Assembly: GCF_019966545.1 (NCBI RefSeq)
Contig: NZ_JAIMIC010000003.1
Coordinates: 297,280-361,279, forward strand
DNA length: 64,000 nt
DNA from: Heliomarina baculiformis
GTDB taxonomy: Bacteria; Pseudomonadota; Alphaproteobacteria; Rhodobacterales; Rhodobacteraceae
Reading direction: 5' to 3'
Shown: one piece after another, positions 55,531 through 64,000 of the stretch
Numbering within the stretch: the first letter of the stretch is position 1
How the letters are laid out: each line of letters opens with the position of its first letter
Notes under the pieces: model-generated
Database searches by the model: none
Told to the model about the DNA's origin: nothing
What the model saw: the letters and a program-made list of their open reading frames with translations, nothing else
Made by a program: the position numbers and the translations under genes

Positions 55531-56421
55531 ATGACACCGGTTCACCTGCTCGAAACATCCTGTACCGATCTCGACGCGCTCGCCAAGCGCGGTGCCGATC
55601 ACAAATACGGCCATGGCCACGCGCTCGTGCTCTCGGGCGGTCCGGGTAAGACCGGCGCGGCAAGGCTCGCGGCGCGCGGGGCGCTTCGGATCGGCGCGGG
55701 GCTGGTGACGCTGGCCGCGCCGCCTGCCGCCTATCACGAATCGGCGATGCATCTGACCGCTATCATGCTGTGTCGTATCGCGGATCGGCCAGGTCTCGAC
55801 GCCGCGCTCGAAGACCCGCGGCTCAACGCGCTCTGCTTGGGGCCGGGACTGGGGCAGGAGAGGGCGCGTGATCTCGTGCCCGCCGCGCTAAAGACGGCCC
55901 GCCCGACGGTGCTCGACGCGGATGCGCTCAGCGCCTTTGCCGATACCCCCGACACGCTCTTCGACGCGCTGCACGACGCTTGTGTCCTGACCCCGCATGG
56001 CGGCGAATTCGCACGACTCTTCCCTGATCTCGCCGAAAAGCTAAGCGGCGTGCCAACTACGGGACCGGCCTATTCTCGGGTCGATGCGGCGCGCGCGGCG
56101 GCGCGACGGGCCGGCTGCACCCTGCTGCTCAAGGGCCCCGATACGGTGATCGCCGATCCCGGCGGGTGTTGCCTCCTGAATGCCGCCGTCTATGACCGTG
56201 CGGCGCCCTGGCTTGCGACGGCAGGGGCGGGCGATGTGCTCGCCGGTTTCATTACCGGCCTGCTGGCGCGCGGATTTCCGCCGCTCAAGGCGGCCGGTAC
56301 CGCGGCATGGCTGCATGTGGAATGTGCACGCAGCTTCGGTCCGGGCCTCATCGCCGAGGACCTGCCGGAACAGCTTCCACAGGTTTTTCGCGACCTGCTG
56401 AATGGCAGGTGTGGCGCTTGA
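55531..56421 (+). CDS. nnrD: ADP-dependent NAD(P)H-hydrate dehydratase NnrD (separate domain gene)
   Basis: A 296-residue YjeF_C-type (ribokinase-fold) enzyme that dehydrates S-NAD(P)HX. HKYGHGHALVLSGGPGKTGAA near residues 24-44, LGPGLGQ near 109-115, VLTPHGGEFARL near 153-164 and the catalytic-aspartate motif ATAGAGDVLAG near 231-241 are present. The start at 55531 uses the GGAGGC of the repeat element upstream. With nnrE it makes a complete two-gene version of the usual bifunctional protein. Confidence 0.93.
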   Translation: MTPVHLLETSCTDLDALAKRGADHKYGHGHALVLSGGPGKTGAARLAARGALRIGAGLVTLAAPPAAYHESAMHLTAIMLCRIADRPGLDAALEDPRLNALCLGPGLGQERARDLVPAALKTARPTVLDADALSAFADTPDTLFDALHDACVLTPHGGEFARLFPDLAEKLSGVPTTGPAYSRVDAARAAARRAGCTLLLKGPDTVIADPGGCCLLNAAVYDRAAPWLATAGAGDVLAGFITGLLARGFPPLKAAGTAAWLHVECARSFGPGLIAEDLPEQLPQVFRDLLNGRCGA

Positions 56422-56524
56422 GATGCGCTCGGAAATGGCCGTCAGGTAAGGTAAATTAGCCCTCGCATCCGGCATTTACCTTTGCTATGAGGCGCCAGCG
56501 CAGCGGACATCAGTCCCGGCGCAG

Positions 56525-56609
56525 GCGGGTGTGGCGGAATTGGTAGACGCACCAGATTTAGGTTCTGGCGCCGCAAGGCGTGGGGGTTCAAGTCCCTTCA
56601 CCCGCACCA
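56525..56609 (+). tRNA. tRNA-Leu (anticodon UAG), CCA encoded
   Basis: The acceptor stem GCGGGTG pairs perfectly with CACCCGC and is followed by A and an encoded CCA. The anticodon stem CCAGA/TCTGG encloses the loop TTTAGGT with anticodon TAG. A long variable arm (CGCCGCAAGGCG) and GGTTCAAGTCC T-arm complete a class II leucine tRNA of 85 bases. It lies between nnrD and the aldehyde oxidoreductase genes. Confidence 0.97.
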
Positions 56610-56788
56610 TTTTTCCTCTTCTCGCATCACCCGGCAAACGCTTCCGGTATCTGGCATCCGTGCCCGCAGGCTTCGCCCGGCAACGACCTTCGTTTTTCGC
56701 GAATAGTCTCCAATCATGAAATCGCCAGTCAATCGCTGGTGAGCAAGACAGGGGTAGTCGGATGCTGCATCGCCGCTAGTTCCCCCTC

Positions 56789-57493
56789 ATGACCCAGATG
56801 AATTCAGCAACCGGCCAAGGGCCGACAGCCAAAAATGAGGATATGACCATGGGGGCCCCAATCGAATTTGAAATCCGCCGCCGCACGCTTGTTGCGAGCA
56901 GTGCGGCAGTCGCGATCGGCGCGGCGACCGGCCAGCGGTCAGGAGCGCAAAGCAGAGCGGCCCTGACGCCGTCCGGCGCCGAAGATTCCACCATCACGCT
57001 CACCGTCAATGGGGTAGAGCAGGAACTGACGATCGACAACCGCACCACGCTGCTTGATCTGCTGCGCGAAAACCTGAAGCTCACCGGCACAAAGAAGGGC
57101 TGCGACCATGGTCAATGTGGCGCTTGCACCTGCACGGTGAACGGTCAGCGGGTGAATTCCTGCCTCTCGCTCGCGGTCATGCATGACGGTGACGAGATTC
57201 AGTCGATCGAAGGCGTCGGTACGCCCGACGATCTCGACCCGATGCAGGCAGCTTTCGTAGCAAATGACGGGTTCCAGTGTGGCTATTGCACTCCCGGCCA
57301 GATCATGTCGGCCCGCTCGGTGCTGGACGAAATCCGTGCCGGAATCCCCAGCCACGTGACCGACGATCTGAATGCGCAGATCGAGGTGACAGATGACGAA
57401 ATCCGCGAACGTATGTCCGGCAATATCTGCCGCTGCGGCGCCTATTCGAACATCCTCGCCGCAATCACCAAGGTAGCGGAGGAACAGGCATGA
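56789..57493 (+). CDS. Tat-exported 2Fe-2S subunit of aldehyde oxidoreductase (PaoA-like)
   Basis: A 234-residue iron-sulfur subunit. A twin-arginine-type leader ([17 protein letters not shown], about residues 29-45) precedes a ferredoxin-like domain with C-x4-C-x2-C ([12 protein letters not shown]) near 108-119 and an alpha-helical domain with CGYC and CRCG clusters (about 165-168 and 215-217). It resembles E. coli PaoA (YagT). The start is uncertain: ATG 56849 has GAGG at ideal spacing but shortens the leader, and ATG 56843 is also possible. It heads a three-gene operon. Confidence 0.9.
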   Translation: MTQMNSATGQGPTAKNEDMTMGAPIEFEIRRRTLVASSAAVAIGAATGQRSGAQSRAALTPSGAEDSTITLTVNGVEQELTIDNRTTLLDLLRENLKLTGTKKGCDHGQCGACTCTVNGQRVNSCLSLAVMHDGDEIQSIEGVGTPDDLDPMQAAFVANDGFQCGYCTPGQIMSARSVLDEIRAGIPSHVTDDLNAQIEVTDDEIRERMSGNICRCGAYSNILAAITKVAEEQA

Positions 57494-58440
57494 GACCCTT
57501 TTCCTACGAACGCGCCGGCGACGCGGCGCAGGCAGCGGCGCGCGCCGCCGAGGTCGAAGGCGCCAAGTTCATCGCCGGTGGCACCAACCTGCTCGACCTG
57601 ATGAAGCTCGAGATTGAAACGCCTGTCCACCTGATCGACGTGAACGGTCTGGGGCTGGACGAAATTTCAGCGACCGACGATGGCGGTCTGCGCATCGGCG
57701 CGCTGGTAAGCAACACCGATCTGGCCGCGCATGAAACCGTGCGTCGCGATTATGGTGTGCTCAGCCGTGCATTGGTGGCAGGTGCGTCGGGGCAGTTGCG
57801 TAACAAGGCGACAACCGCCGGGAACCTGCTGCAAAGAACGCGTTGTCCGTATTTCTACGACACGGCCCAACCCTGTAACAAGCGCGAGCCGGGCTCGGGC
57901 TGTGGTGCGCTCAGCGAAGGCGCTTTCTCGCGCCAGCTTGGGGTCATCGGTACGTCGGACAGCTGCATCGCCACCCACCCGAGCGATATGGCCGTGGCCA
58001 TGCGGGCGCTGGATGTGACGGTAGAAACGATCACGCCGGTCGGTATGACCCGCCAGATCCCGCTGGCCGATTTCCACAAGCTCCCCGGCGACACGCCGGA
58101 GCAGGAAAACGCGCTGATGCCGGGCGAGATCATCACCGCCGTGACCCTGCCAGCCCCTGTCGGCGGTACTCATGCTTATCACAAGGTGCGCGACCGGTCG
58201 TCTTATGCTTTTGCGCTCGTATCCGTGGCCCTGATCCGTCAGCCGGATGGCACTGGGCGGGTGGCGCTTGGCGGCGTCGCGCCGAAACCTTGGCGGTCCG
58301 ACGAGGCCGATGCCGAGCTGCCGAACGGCGCACGCGCCGTGATGGCGCGCCTGCTCGACGGCGCACGTCCCACCGAGGAAAACGCATTCAAGATCACGCT
58401 GGCTGAGCGCACGCTTGCCGCCATGCTGGCAGAGGAGTGA
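57490..58440 (+). CDS. FAD-binding subunit of aldehyde oxidoreductase (PaoB-like)
   Basis: A 316-residue FAD-binding subunit. [13 protein letters not shown] near residues 32-44 is the FAD site of the xanthine dehydrogenase medium-chain family. A cysteine-rich insert, [12 protein letters not shown] and [13 protein letters not shown] near 114-140, matches the extra [4Fe-4S] site known in E. coli PaoB (YagS). The start overlaps the stop of the 2Fe-2S subunit (ATGA). Confidence 0.92.
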   Translation: MRPFSYERAGDAAQAAARAAEVEGAKFIAGGTNLLDLMKLEIETPVHLIDVNGLGLDEISATDDGGLRIGALVSNTDLAAHETVRRDYGVLSRALVAGASGQLRNKATTAGNLLQRTRCPYFYDTAQPCNKREPGSGCGALSEGAFSRQLGVIGTSDSCIATHPSDMAVAMRALDVTVETITPVGMTRQIPLADFHKLPGDTPEQENALMPGEIITAVTLPAPVGGTHAYHKVRDRSSYAFALVSVALIRQPDGTGRVALGGVAPKPWRSDEADAELPNGARAVMARLLDGARPTEENAFKITLAERTLAAMLAEE

Positions 58441-58444
58441 AACG

Positions 58445-60643
58445 ATGGAATTCAATGAACCAGCCGGAGAAAACGTCTTTGACCATTCGAAAGTCGTGGG
58501 TAGGCCCACGCCGCGTGTCGACGGGCCGCTGAAGGTCTCGGGCCGGGCCCCTTATGCCTACGAACGCCATGATGTCGCCGAGGGTCAGCTTGTTGGCTAC
58601 CCGGTGGTTTCGACCATCGCTCAGGGCCGCATCACCAACATGGAAACCGAGGCCGCGCTCAACGCGCCGGGTGTGGTTGCTATCGTCACCACGCTCGAAA
58701 CGGGCGAGATGCCGATCCCCTCAGACATGAACGTTGCGCCGCTTTTCGGCGGTGCGGAGGTCGCGCATTACCATCAGGCCATTGGTGTCGTTGTTGCAGA
58801 CACCCTTGAACAGGCACGTGCCGCCGCTGCCCTGATCAAGGTGGACTATGACGTAACGAAGGGCAGCTATGACCTAGAAGCCGCGTGGCAGGAAAAGCGC
58901 GAGGATCGTTCCGATCCGGTCAGCCGGGTTGGCGATTTCGAAGCGGCGTTCGAAGCGGCCGAGGTGACGCTCGATCAGGAATATCGCACGCCCAGTCAAA
59001 GCCATGCGATGATGGAGCCGCATGCGTCCATCGCCGCCTGGAAGGACGGAAAGCTGACGGTCTGGACCTCGAACCAGATGATCGAATGGACACGGCAAGC
59101 ACTGGCCACGACGCTTGAAATGGACCCCGAGGATGTGCGTATCGACAGCCCCTTTATCGGTGGCGGTTTCGGCAGCAAGCTGTTCCTGCGGGCGGATTCG
59201 GTGTTGGCCGCGCTTGGCGCGCGCAAGGCCGGTCGACCGGTCAAGGTGATGCTGCCGCGTCCGATGGTGATGAACAATACGACCCACCGGGCGTCGACGA
59301 TCCAGCGCATCCGGATTGGCGCGCAACAGGATGGAAAGATCACCGCCATCGCGCATGAGGCCATCTCGCATACCTTTCCCGGCGGAGATGGAGAAAACGC
59401 GATCAGCCAGACCCAGAAGTTCTATGCGGGTGAAAATCGACTGATCGTCAAGCATCTGGCGGAAATGCACCTGCCCGAAGCGAACGCGATGCGCGCGCCG
59501 GGCGAGGCGGCCGGTCTCATGGCGCTGGAAATCGCGATGGACGAGATGGCGGAGAAGCTGGGCATGGATCCGGCGGAATTCCGCGCCATCAACGACACAC
59601 AGGTCGATCCCGAAGATCCGGACAAGCCTTTCTCGGAACGGCATTTTGTCGAATGCCTGAACCGGGGTTCAGAGGCTTTTGGCTGGGGTGATCGTAACGC
59701 AACGCCGGGCCAGCGGCGCGACGGCAACTGGCTGATCGGTCATGGTATGGCGGGCGCGTATCGCGGCAGCCCGGCCCAAGACTCCGGGGCACGGGTCAGG
59801 CTGCAGCCCGACGGTCGGCTCATCGTTGAAACCGACATGACCGACATCGGCACGGGGTCCTACACGATCATCGCGCAGACTGCTGCCGAAACAATGGGCT
59901 TGCCGCTTGATATGGTCGAGGTTCGGCTGGGTGACAGTGACTTTCCGGTTTCAGCCGGTTCAGGCGGGCAATGGGGCGCGGCAAGCTCGACCGCAGGCAC
60001 CTATGCGGCCTGCCTTGCCTTGCGCAGCGAGATCGCCAAGAAGATCGGGGTGAACGATACCGACTCGCTCACCTTCAAGAACGCGGGTGTCCGTACGGGC
60101 GAAAAACAGATGACCCTCGCATCGATTGCCTCTGAGGGCGAGATCGTCGCCGAATACACGATGGAATTCAGCGATTCCCGAGACGAGGAAATTGTTTCGA
60201 CTTTCGCCGCACATTTTGTCGAGGTCGGCGTGCATGTGGCCACCGGTGAGATCCGGCTGCGCCGTATGCTGGCGGCCTGCGACGCGGGGCGCATCCTAAA
60301 CCCGATCACCGCGCGCAGTCAGGTGATCGGCGGCATGGTGATGGGCGTCGGCGCGGCGATGATGGAAGACCTTGCGATCGACGAGGGCCGTGGATTCTTC
60401 GTGACCCATGACCTCGCGAACTACGAGGTGCCGGTTCACATGGACATCCCCGATCAGGAGGTGATCTTCCTCGACACGCTCGATCCGCAATCAAGCCCGC
60501 TAAAGGCCAAGGGCGTGGGTGAGCTTGGGCTCTGCGGTGTGGCGGCGGCAGTCGCGAACGCGGTCTACAATGCAACCGGGGTGCGCGTGCGCGACTATCC
60601 GGTGACGCTGGACAAATACCTCGATCAGCTGCCAGCTGTATGA
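58445..60643 (+). CDS. Molybdopterin-binding subunit of aldehyde oxidoreductase (PaoC-like)
   Basis: A 732-residue molybdenum hydroxylase subunit of the xanthine oxidase family. IDSPFIGGGFGSKLF near residues 236-250 and MRAPGEAAGLMALE near 350-363 line the cofactor, and GVGELGLCG near the end holds the catalytic glutamate (about residue 693; Glu692 in E. coli PaoC). The enzyme would oxidise aldehydes to acids in the periplasm. GAGGAG precedes the ATG at 58445. A LysR gene lies convergently downstream. Confidence 0.93.
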   Translation: MEFNEPAGENVFDHSKVVGRPTPRVDGPLKVSGRAPYAYERHDVAEGQLVGYPVVSTIAQGRITNMETEAALNAPGVVAIVTTLETGEMPIPSDMNVAPLFGGAEVAHYHQAIGVVVADTLEQARAAAALIKVDYDVTKGSYDLEAAWQEKREDRSDPVSRVGDFEAAFEAAEVTLDQEYRTPSQSHAMMEPHASIAAWKDGKLTVWTSNQMIEWTRQALATTLEMDPEDVRIDSPFIGGGFGSKLFLRADSVLAALGARKAGRPVKVMLPRPMVMNNTTHRASTIQRIRIGAQQDGKITAIAHEAISHTFPGGDGENAISQTQKFYAGENRLIVKHLAEMHLPEANAMRAPGEAAGLMALEIAMDEMAEKLGMDPAEFRAINDTQVDPEDPDKPFSERHFVECLNRGSEAFGWGDRNATPGQRRDGNWLIGHGMAGAYRGSPAQDSGARVRLQPDGRLIVETDMTDIGTGSYTIIAQTAAETMGLPLDMVEVRLGDSDFPVSAGSGGQWGAASSTAGTYAACLALRSEIAKKIGVNDTDSLTFKNAGVRTGEKQMTLASIASEGEIVAEYTMEFSDSRDEEIVSTFAAHFVEVGVHVATGEIRLRRMLAACDAGRILNPITARSQVIGGMVMGVGAAMMEDLAIDEGRGFFVTHDLANYEVPVHMDIPDQEVIFLDTLDPQSSPLKAKGVGELGLCGVAAAVANAVYNATGVRVRDYPVTLDKYLDQLPAV

Positions 60644-60649
60644 TCTTTG

Positions 60650-60682
60650 ACCGGGCCGGACGCGCAGATCGTCCGGCCCGGT
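60650..60682. terminator. Hairpin between paoC-like and LysR genes
   Basis: A perfect 13-bp stem (60650-60662 with 60670-60682) around a seven-base loop lies between the two convergent genes, followed on the plus strand by CTGGCTTT. It probably ends both transcripts. Confidence 0.7.
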
Positions 60683-60800
60683 CTGGCTTTGCCATTGGCG
60701 TATGATCGCTTGGGCTCCAATTTAGTCTTCATGGAGCGCTCAAACGCGGCGCGTCTGCCCGACGACCCAAGCCGCAAACACCTCTTCCTGTGCCGAAAAG

Positions 60801-61697
60801 CTATCCGGCCAGTGCCTTTTCCAGTCTCGGCGCGGCGAAATCGATGAAAGCTCTCAGCTTTCGCGGTACAAGACCGTCGCGAAACAGGATGCTGACCGGC
60901 CAGGGTGAAGGCTCGTACTTTTCCAGCAGGATCTCAAGCTGCCCCGAGGCCACGGCGCCCGCGACCTGATAAGACAGCACGCGGGTCACGCCCAAACCGT
61001 CAACAGCGGCATCGATGGCGGCCTCTGCCGTATTCACGGTCAACCGCGAGCGGATCGGCACCGCGCGTTTGTCGGTCCCTTCGCCGAATGACCAGCGCTC
61101 ATTGCTCATGAGGTTTTCGAAAACGATGCAATCATGCGCGCTCAGGTCGTCGGGCTTCTCCGGACGGCCTCTTTTTTTCAGGTAGGCCGGGCTGGCACAG
61201 ACCACCTGCCGGACCGCGCCCACCCGCCTTGCCCGCAGGCTGCTGTCGGGCAGATGGCCGATCCGGATCGCCGCATCCACGTGTTCTTCGCTCAGGCTGA
61301 TCGGACGGTCGGTCTGTTCCAGCCGCAGCTCCACTTCCGGATAGGCTTGCAGGAAACCAACCGCACAGGGCAGCACATGCAACCGCCCGAAGACGATGGG
61401 CGTCGACAGCGTCAGCACCCCGCGCGGCACTGAGAATTCACCAGAAGCAATGCGTTCCGCTTCCGAGACCTCTTCGAGAATGCGCCGACAGGCAGCGCCA
61501 TAGGCCGCACCGGGGTCAGTCAGTTTCACTCCCCTGGCCGACCGGTGCATCAGCTGCGTGCCCAGACTGTACTCCAGATCGGCGATCCGGCGGCTGACCG
61601 TGGCAAGCGGCAGGCCGAGTTGGCGCGCGCCCGCAGACAGGCTTCCGGCATCGACGGCTGCAACAAGGATGGACATGGAATCGAGACGGTCCGCCAT
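60801..61697 (-). CDS. LysR-family transcriptional regulator
   Basis: A 298-residue regulator. The N-terminal helix-turn-helix (SLSAGARQLGLPLATVSRRIADLEYSLGTQL, about residues 19-49) is followed by a LysR effector domain from about 90. The start at 61697 has GGAAAG upstream. Its length and sequence fit the AaeR-like subgroup that often controls aldehyde- or aromatic-handling genes. It is convergent with the aldehyde oxidoreductase operon and divergent from the PNPOx-fold gene, so either could be a target. Confidence 0.88.
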   Translation of the reverse strand: MADRLDSMSILVAAVDAGSLSAGARQLGLPLATVSRRIADLEYSLGTQLMHRSARGVKLTDPGAAYGAACRRILEEVSEAERIASGEFSVPRGVLTLSTPIVFGRLHVLPCAVGFLQAYPEVELRLEQTDRPISLSEEHVDAAIRIGHLPDSSLRARRVGAVRQVVCASPAYLKKRGRPEKPDDLSAHDCIVFENLMSNERWSFGEGTDKRAVPIRSRLTVNTAEAAIDAAVDGLGVTRVLSYQVAGAVASGQLEILLEKYEPSPWPVSILFRDGLVPRKLRAFIDFAAPRLEKALAG

Positions 61698-61889
61698 ATT
61701 CCCACTTTCCGGAAGGGTGCCTTGCAATCTTACGATCTGTTTTCGAAATGTGGAAGGTGCAAGTCTGGCCGGACAAACGGTTCTCGGGAACAAGCCACAA
61801 GTGAGTATGAGCGCCTGCGACAGGAACCAGCCGACCGTCCATAACCCGGCGAAGGATAAAAGCGCATTGAAAGGCAGAGGGACCACACC
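61698..61889. promoter_or_regulatory. Divergent promoter region of the LysR and PNPOx-fold genes
   Basis: This 192-base region holds an 8-bp palindrome TTCCGGAA (61707-61714) and two GGAAGG-TGC repeats about 41 bases apart (from 61711 and 61752). These are candidates for LysR regulator contacts. Confidence 0.35.
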
Positions 61890-62498
61890 ATGACCCATCA
61901 TACACCCAGCGACATTGCCTTTTCACCGTCCGTCAAGGCGCAGCAAGAGGCCAAGGGTTCGCGCGATCTCTTTGCCGGCGGCGATGCCCAGAACCCTTGG
62001 CCGGACCAGATTACGCCCGATCTGGCAGATTTCATCGCGGCCCAGACCAGCGTGTTTCTCGGCACCGCAAGCGCTCCAGGGCAGCCCTATATCCAGCACC
62101 GCGGCGGCCCGGCCGGGTTTCTTAAGGTGCTCGACGATTATCAGATTGGGTTTGCCGATCTGGCGGGCAACCGGCAGTATATCACGCTCGGCAACCTCTC
62201 CGAGAATCCGCAGGCTTTCCTGTTCCTCATCGACTACACACAGCGTCGCCGGATCAAACTCTGGGGCAGGGCGCGCGTGGTCGAGGATGATCCCGGCTTG
62301 CTGGGACGCCTGGTGTCGGAAAACGGCAGGGGCCGTCCCGAACGGGCAATCCTGTTCGACATCGGCACATGGGACGTGAACTGCCGCCAGCACATACCCC
62401 AGCGCTTCGAGGCAGAAGACGTGCGCGCGGCGCTGATGCAACGGGAGGAGAGGATCGCACAGCTCGAAGCGGAACTCGCCGCCCATTCCAAACCGTGA
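61890..62498 (+). CDS. Pyridoxamine 5'-phosphate oxidase-fold protein
   Basis: A 202-residue soluble flavin-binding-type protein of the PNPOx-like split-barrel fold. IAAQTSVFLGTASAPGQPYIQHRGGPAGF near residues 49-77 and IKLWGRARVVEDDP near 122-135 are the typical strands. Such proteins bind FMN or F420 and act on diverse small molecules. A C-terminal Glu/Arg-rich helix (REERIAQLEAELAAH) may dimerise. GAGGGA precedes the ATG. It is divergent from the LysR gene. Confidence 0.85.
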   Translation: MTHHTPSDIAFSPSVKAQQEAKGSRDLFAGGDAQNPWPDQITPDLADFIAAQTSVFLGTASAPGQPYIQHRGGPAGFLKVLDDYQIGFADLAGNRQYITLGNLSENPQAFLFLIDYTQRRRIKLWGRARVVEDDPGLLGRLVSENGRGRPERAILFDIGTWDVNCRQHIPQRFEAEDVRAALMQREERIAQLEAELAAHSKP

Positions 62499-62517
62499 AG
62501 AAACCCAAAGGCGCGGT

Positions 62518-63126
62518 CTACCGGCTGCGTCGCTTCCCGCTTCGACGGCGTTTCATGTCGATCATGACCCAAAGCGCCGAACCCGCCACCAGCGCGCAGA
62601 GCATGGCCTTGGACAGGGTGCCCATGGTGCCGTCGATCAGCAGCGCGTGGACGATGGTGCTCACCACGATCACTACGGCCAGTGCCATGTGGATCCACTG
62701 CCATTGTCGTGGCGAAAGACGCAGCCGACGGCGCAGCGCTGCGATCAGACCGGTCAGGAAAATCGTCCACATGGCAATGACGCCCCATGCAGAGAACGGC
62801 GTGGGTGAGGCAAAGGTCAGCGCGTCGATCACATCGGGCGGGCTGGTCACCCACAGTCCAGCGACATGGACGATCACCACCGCCACCAGTAGGGCACCCA
62901 GAAACCGGTGTATCCGTCGCGAGACGGGCAGGGTGAGGCCCGGCAGGCGACCCGAGGCAAGTAGCGGTTGCAGGAGCAGCATCGCCAAGCCGCAGACCCC
63001 GGCGAAACCGCCGATGATATAGACCGGTTGCCGCCATGCCAGCAGCGGGCTGGACGCAGCGATGGCGAGCGGCCCGACGATCGCGACGACAAGCGCGAGC
63101 CAGATCAGGAAAGGACGTAAGGGCAC
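62518..63126 (-). CDS. Ferric reductase-like/cytochrome b-type membrane protein
   Basis: A 202-residue protein with six hydrophobic helices. Histidine pairs typical of bis-heme b coordination occur in RRIHRFLGALLVAVVIVHVAGL near residues 69-90 and WQWIHMALAVVIVVSTIVHALL near 142-163. This is the ferric reductase-like transmembrane (YedZ-type) pattern. It is translated from GTG 63126 and follows the Tat-exported dioxygenase-like gene after six bases, so it may pass electrons to or from a periplasmic partner. Confidence 0.78.
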   Translation of the reverse strand: MPLRPFLIWLALVVAIVGPLAIAASSPLLAWRQPVYIIGGFAGVCGLAMLLLQPLLASGRLPGLTLPVSRRIHRFLGALLVAVVIVHVAGLWVTSPPDVIDALTFASPTPFSAWGVIAMWTIFLTGLIAALRRRLRLSPRQWQWIHMALAVVIVVSTIVHALLIDGTMGTLSKAMLCALVAGSALWVMIDMKRRRSGKRRSR

Positions 63127-63132
63127 CCTGAG

Positions 63133-63627
63133 TCAGGCGGGTTTGAGCACGAAATCCGCACTGAGACTCGTGTCATTCGGGCTGCTCATGACAGGCCTCA
63201 GAAAGACCGTCTCGAACGCCGGGTCGTCATAAGCCAGATGGCCATGCGCCTGTCCAAAGGCGGGAATGATCTGCGGCATCTCCAGCCGGAATGCCCCATC
63301 CGCCCGGGTCAGTGTCGCGCCATGGCTGTGCGGATCACGCTCGTGCCCCTCGGTGGTGTGGGCCCAGATCTGGATGCGCACGCCTTCCAGCGGCGCACCG
63401 TCCCCGGCACGACGCACGGTGCCAGACATCCAGAACCCGCCGCCGCCAATCCGCTCGACGATTGGCGCGCCTGGCAGGTAGTTGTTTGCGCCGCCGCGCA
63501 TCGATGGGGTCGGCGCAACGCCTGCGGCGCGGGCGGGTGTCACCAGCCCGCCGCCGGTTGTTACGGCCGCGGCTGCGGCGGCACCGGTCAGGACAAGGGC
63601 ACGGCGGGTGGGGCGGTACGGGGTCAT
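63133..63627 (-). CDS. Tat-exported intradiol-dioxygenase-like protein
   Basis: A 164-residue exported protein. A twin-arginine leader (TRRALVLTGAAAAAA, about residues 7-21) precedes a beta-rich domain like the C-terminal part of intradiol ring-cleavage dioxygenases, with GTVRRAGDGAPLEGVRIQIWA near 69-89 and the HSHGATLTRADGAFRL segment. Some iron-binding residues of true dioxygenases may be absent, so activity is uncertain. It forms a pair with the downstream ferric reductase-like gene. Confidence 0.72.
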   Translation of the reverse strand: MTPYRPTRRALVLTGAAAAAAVTTGGGLVTPARAAGVAPTPSMRGGANNYLPGAPIVERIGGGGFWMSGTVRRAGDGAPLEGVRIQIWAHTTEGHERDPHSHGATLTRADGAFRLEMPQIIPAFGQAHGHLAYDDPAFETVFLRPVMSSPNDTSLSADFVLKPA

Positions 63628-64000
63628 CTCTGTCTCCCTTCGTGTCTGGGCGAAGCGGCATCTTGCCTGCAAGGCAAGGCCACCGGTCGCATCCTTGCGA
63701 CCTCCGCGACATATGGATTCAAATGATAGATGGGTCGCTGGCCACGACAATAAACGATCCGCACGGCATTGTGAAAAAACAAGGCACGGTATTCGCATGC
63801 TCTGCGCAGACAGCCATCGGAAAGAAGTCCAGAGCGGCGTCTCTTATCCGCGTCGCCGAAAAACCGCGCCTGTACGGCCGCGCTGCCTGCTTGGGCAAAA
63901 CTTCCCTACAAGCCTCTCCCTTGGCCCCCGTCCTCCTCAACCATCTTGCATCCTCGGCGCGCGGAGCCGACAGTTCGGGGAGGAGATTTACCCGGGCGTT
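63628..64000. other. Upstream region of the Tat-exported protein and window end
   Basis: This 373-base stretch has the inverted repeat TTGCCT-GCA-AGGCAA (63663-63677) 36 to 50 bases before the start of the minus-strand gene, a candidate operator. Near the end, GGGGAGGAG (about 63976-63984) could be the ribosome-binding site of a gene that starts beyond the window. Open frames here are not convincing. Confidence 0.45.

Noticed and set aside
63713..64000. Open plus-strand frame of about 96 codons running off the window end
   Set aside because: Arg- and Pro-rich translation with no family resemblance and no ribosome-binding site; likely chance.

Overview
The window looks like a chromosomal segment of a marine-type alphaproteobacterium of the order Rhodobacterales (Roseobacter group). 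The reasons are the high GC content, the secF / Mth938 / ccmABCDG gene order, an aerobic late-cobalt-insertion cobalamin cluster with CobG and CobN, TRAP transport, many overlapping ATGA/TGATG junctions, and two copies of an AAATA-CCCGCCGGAGGC intergenic element. I cannot name the species.

Layout. 1-4480: end of secF, a TauE/SafE-type permease, an Mth938-type protein and the cytochrome c maturation genes ccmA-B-C-D-G. 4484-13842: a catabolic block made of an N-demethylase-like old-yellow-enzyme, a MarR-type regulator, a DctPQM TRAP transporter and a fused HyuA-HyuB (oxoprolinase/hydantoinase) protein. A 27-bp near-palindrome lies between dctP and the hydantoinase gene and partly recurs at the regulator promoter, so this is probably one regulon. 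13884-17503: a QorB-like NAD(P)H:quinone reductase divergent from an HxlR regulator, then katG. 17836-20481: a GtrB/GtrA/GT87 glycosylation trio. 21188-21835: a P-loop kinase.

21920-37072: the cobalamin region, framed by two B12 riboswitches. The first precedes DUF1636-cobW-cobN-cobG-cobH-cobI-cobJ, then cobL-cobE-cobM-cobB-cobA on the same strand, with cobK inverted in the middle. The second precedes a CbiM-like metal permease and cobF. Together these supply most of the steps from uroporphyrinogen III to hydrogenobyrinate a,c-diamide and one of the three cobaltochelatase subunits. cobS, cobT and the late nucleotide-loop genes are not in the window.

37238-56609: mostly housekeeping genes. 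They are acnA, a DUF1223 protein, a lipid A-type acyltransferase, a DMT permease, an orphan divergent FliG, a TPR protein, a tiny secreted Cys-motif protein, purB, bioY, a heme-dependent N-demethylase, several membrane proteins of unknown function around an MltB-type transglycosylase, glnB-glnA, a split NAD(P)HX repair pair (nnrE, nnrD) and tRNA-Leu(UAG). 56789-63627: a PaoABC-like exported aldehyde oxidoreductase, a LysR regulator, a PNPOx-fold protein and a Tat-exported intradiol-dioxygenase-like protein paired with a ferric-reductase-like membrane protein.

The points most worth following are the MarR/TRAP/hydantoinase regulon with unknown substrate, the cobK inversion whose start codon shares a CATG with cobL, the nnrE/nnrD split with a repeat supplying the nnrD ribosome-binding site, the 11-bp phased TGTAC repeats upstream of the heme N-demethylase gene, and the small C-x2-GT-x-WD-x3-QSCV proteins. 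All functional calls come from reading the sequence; no database search was run.
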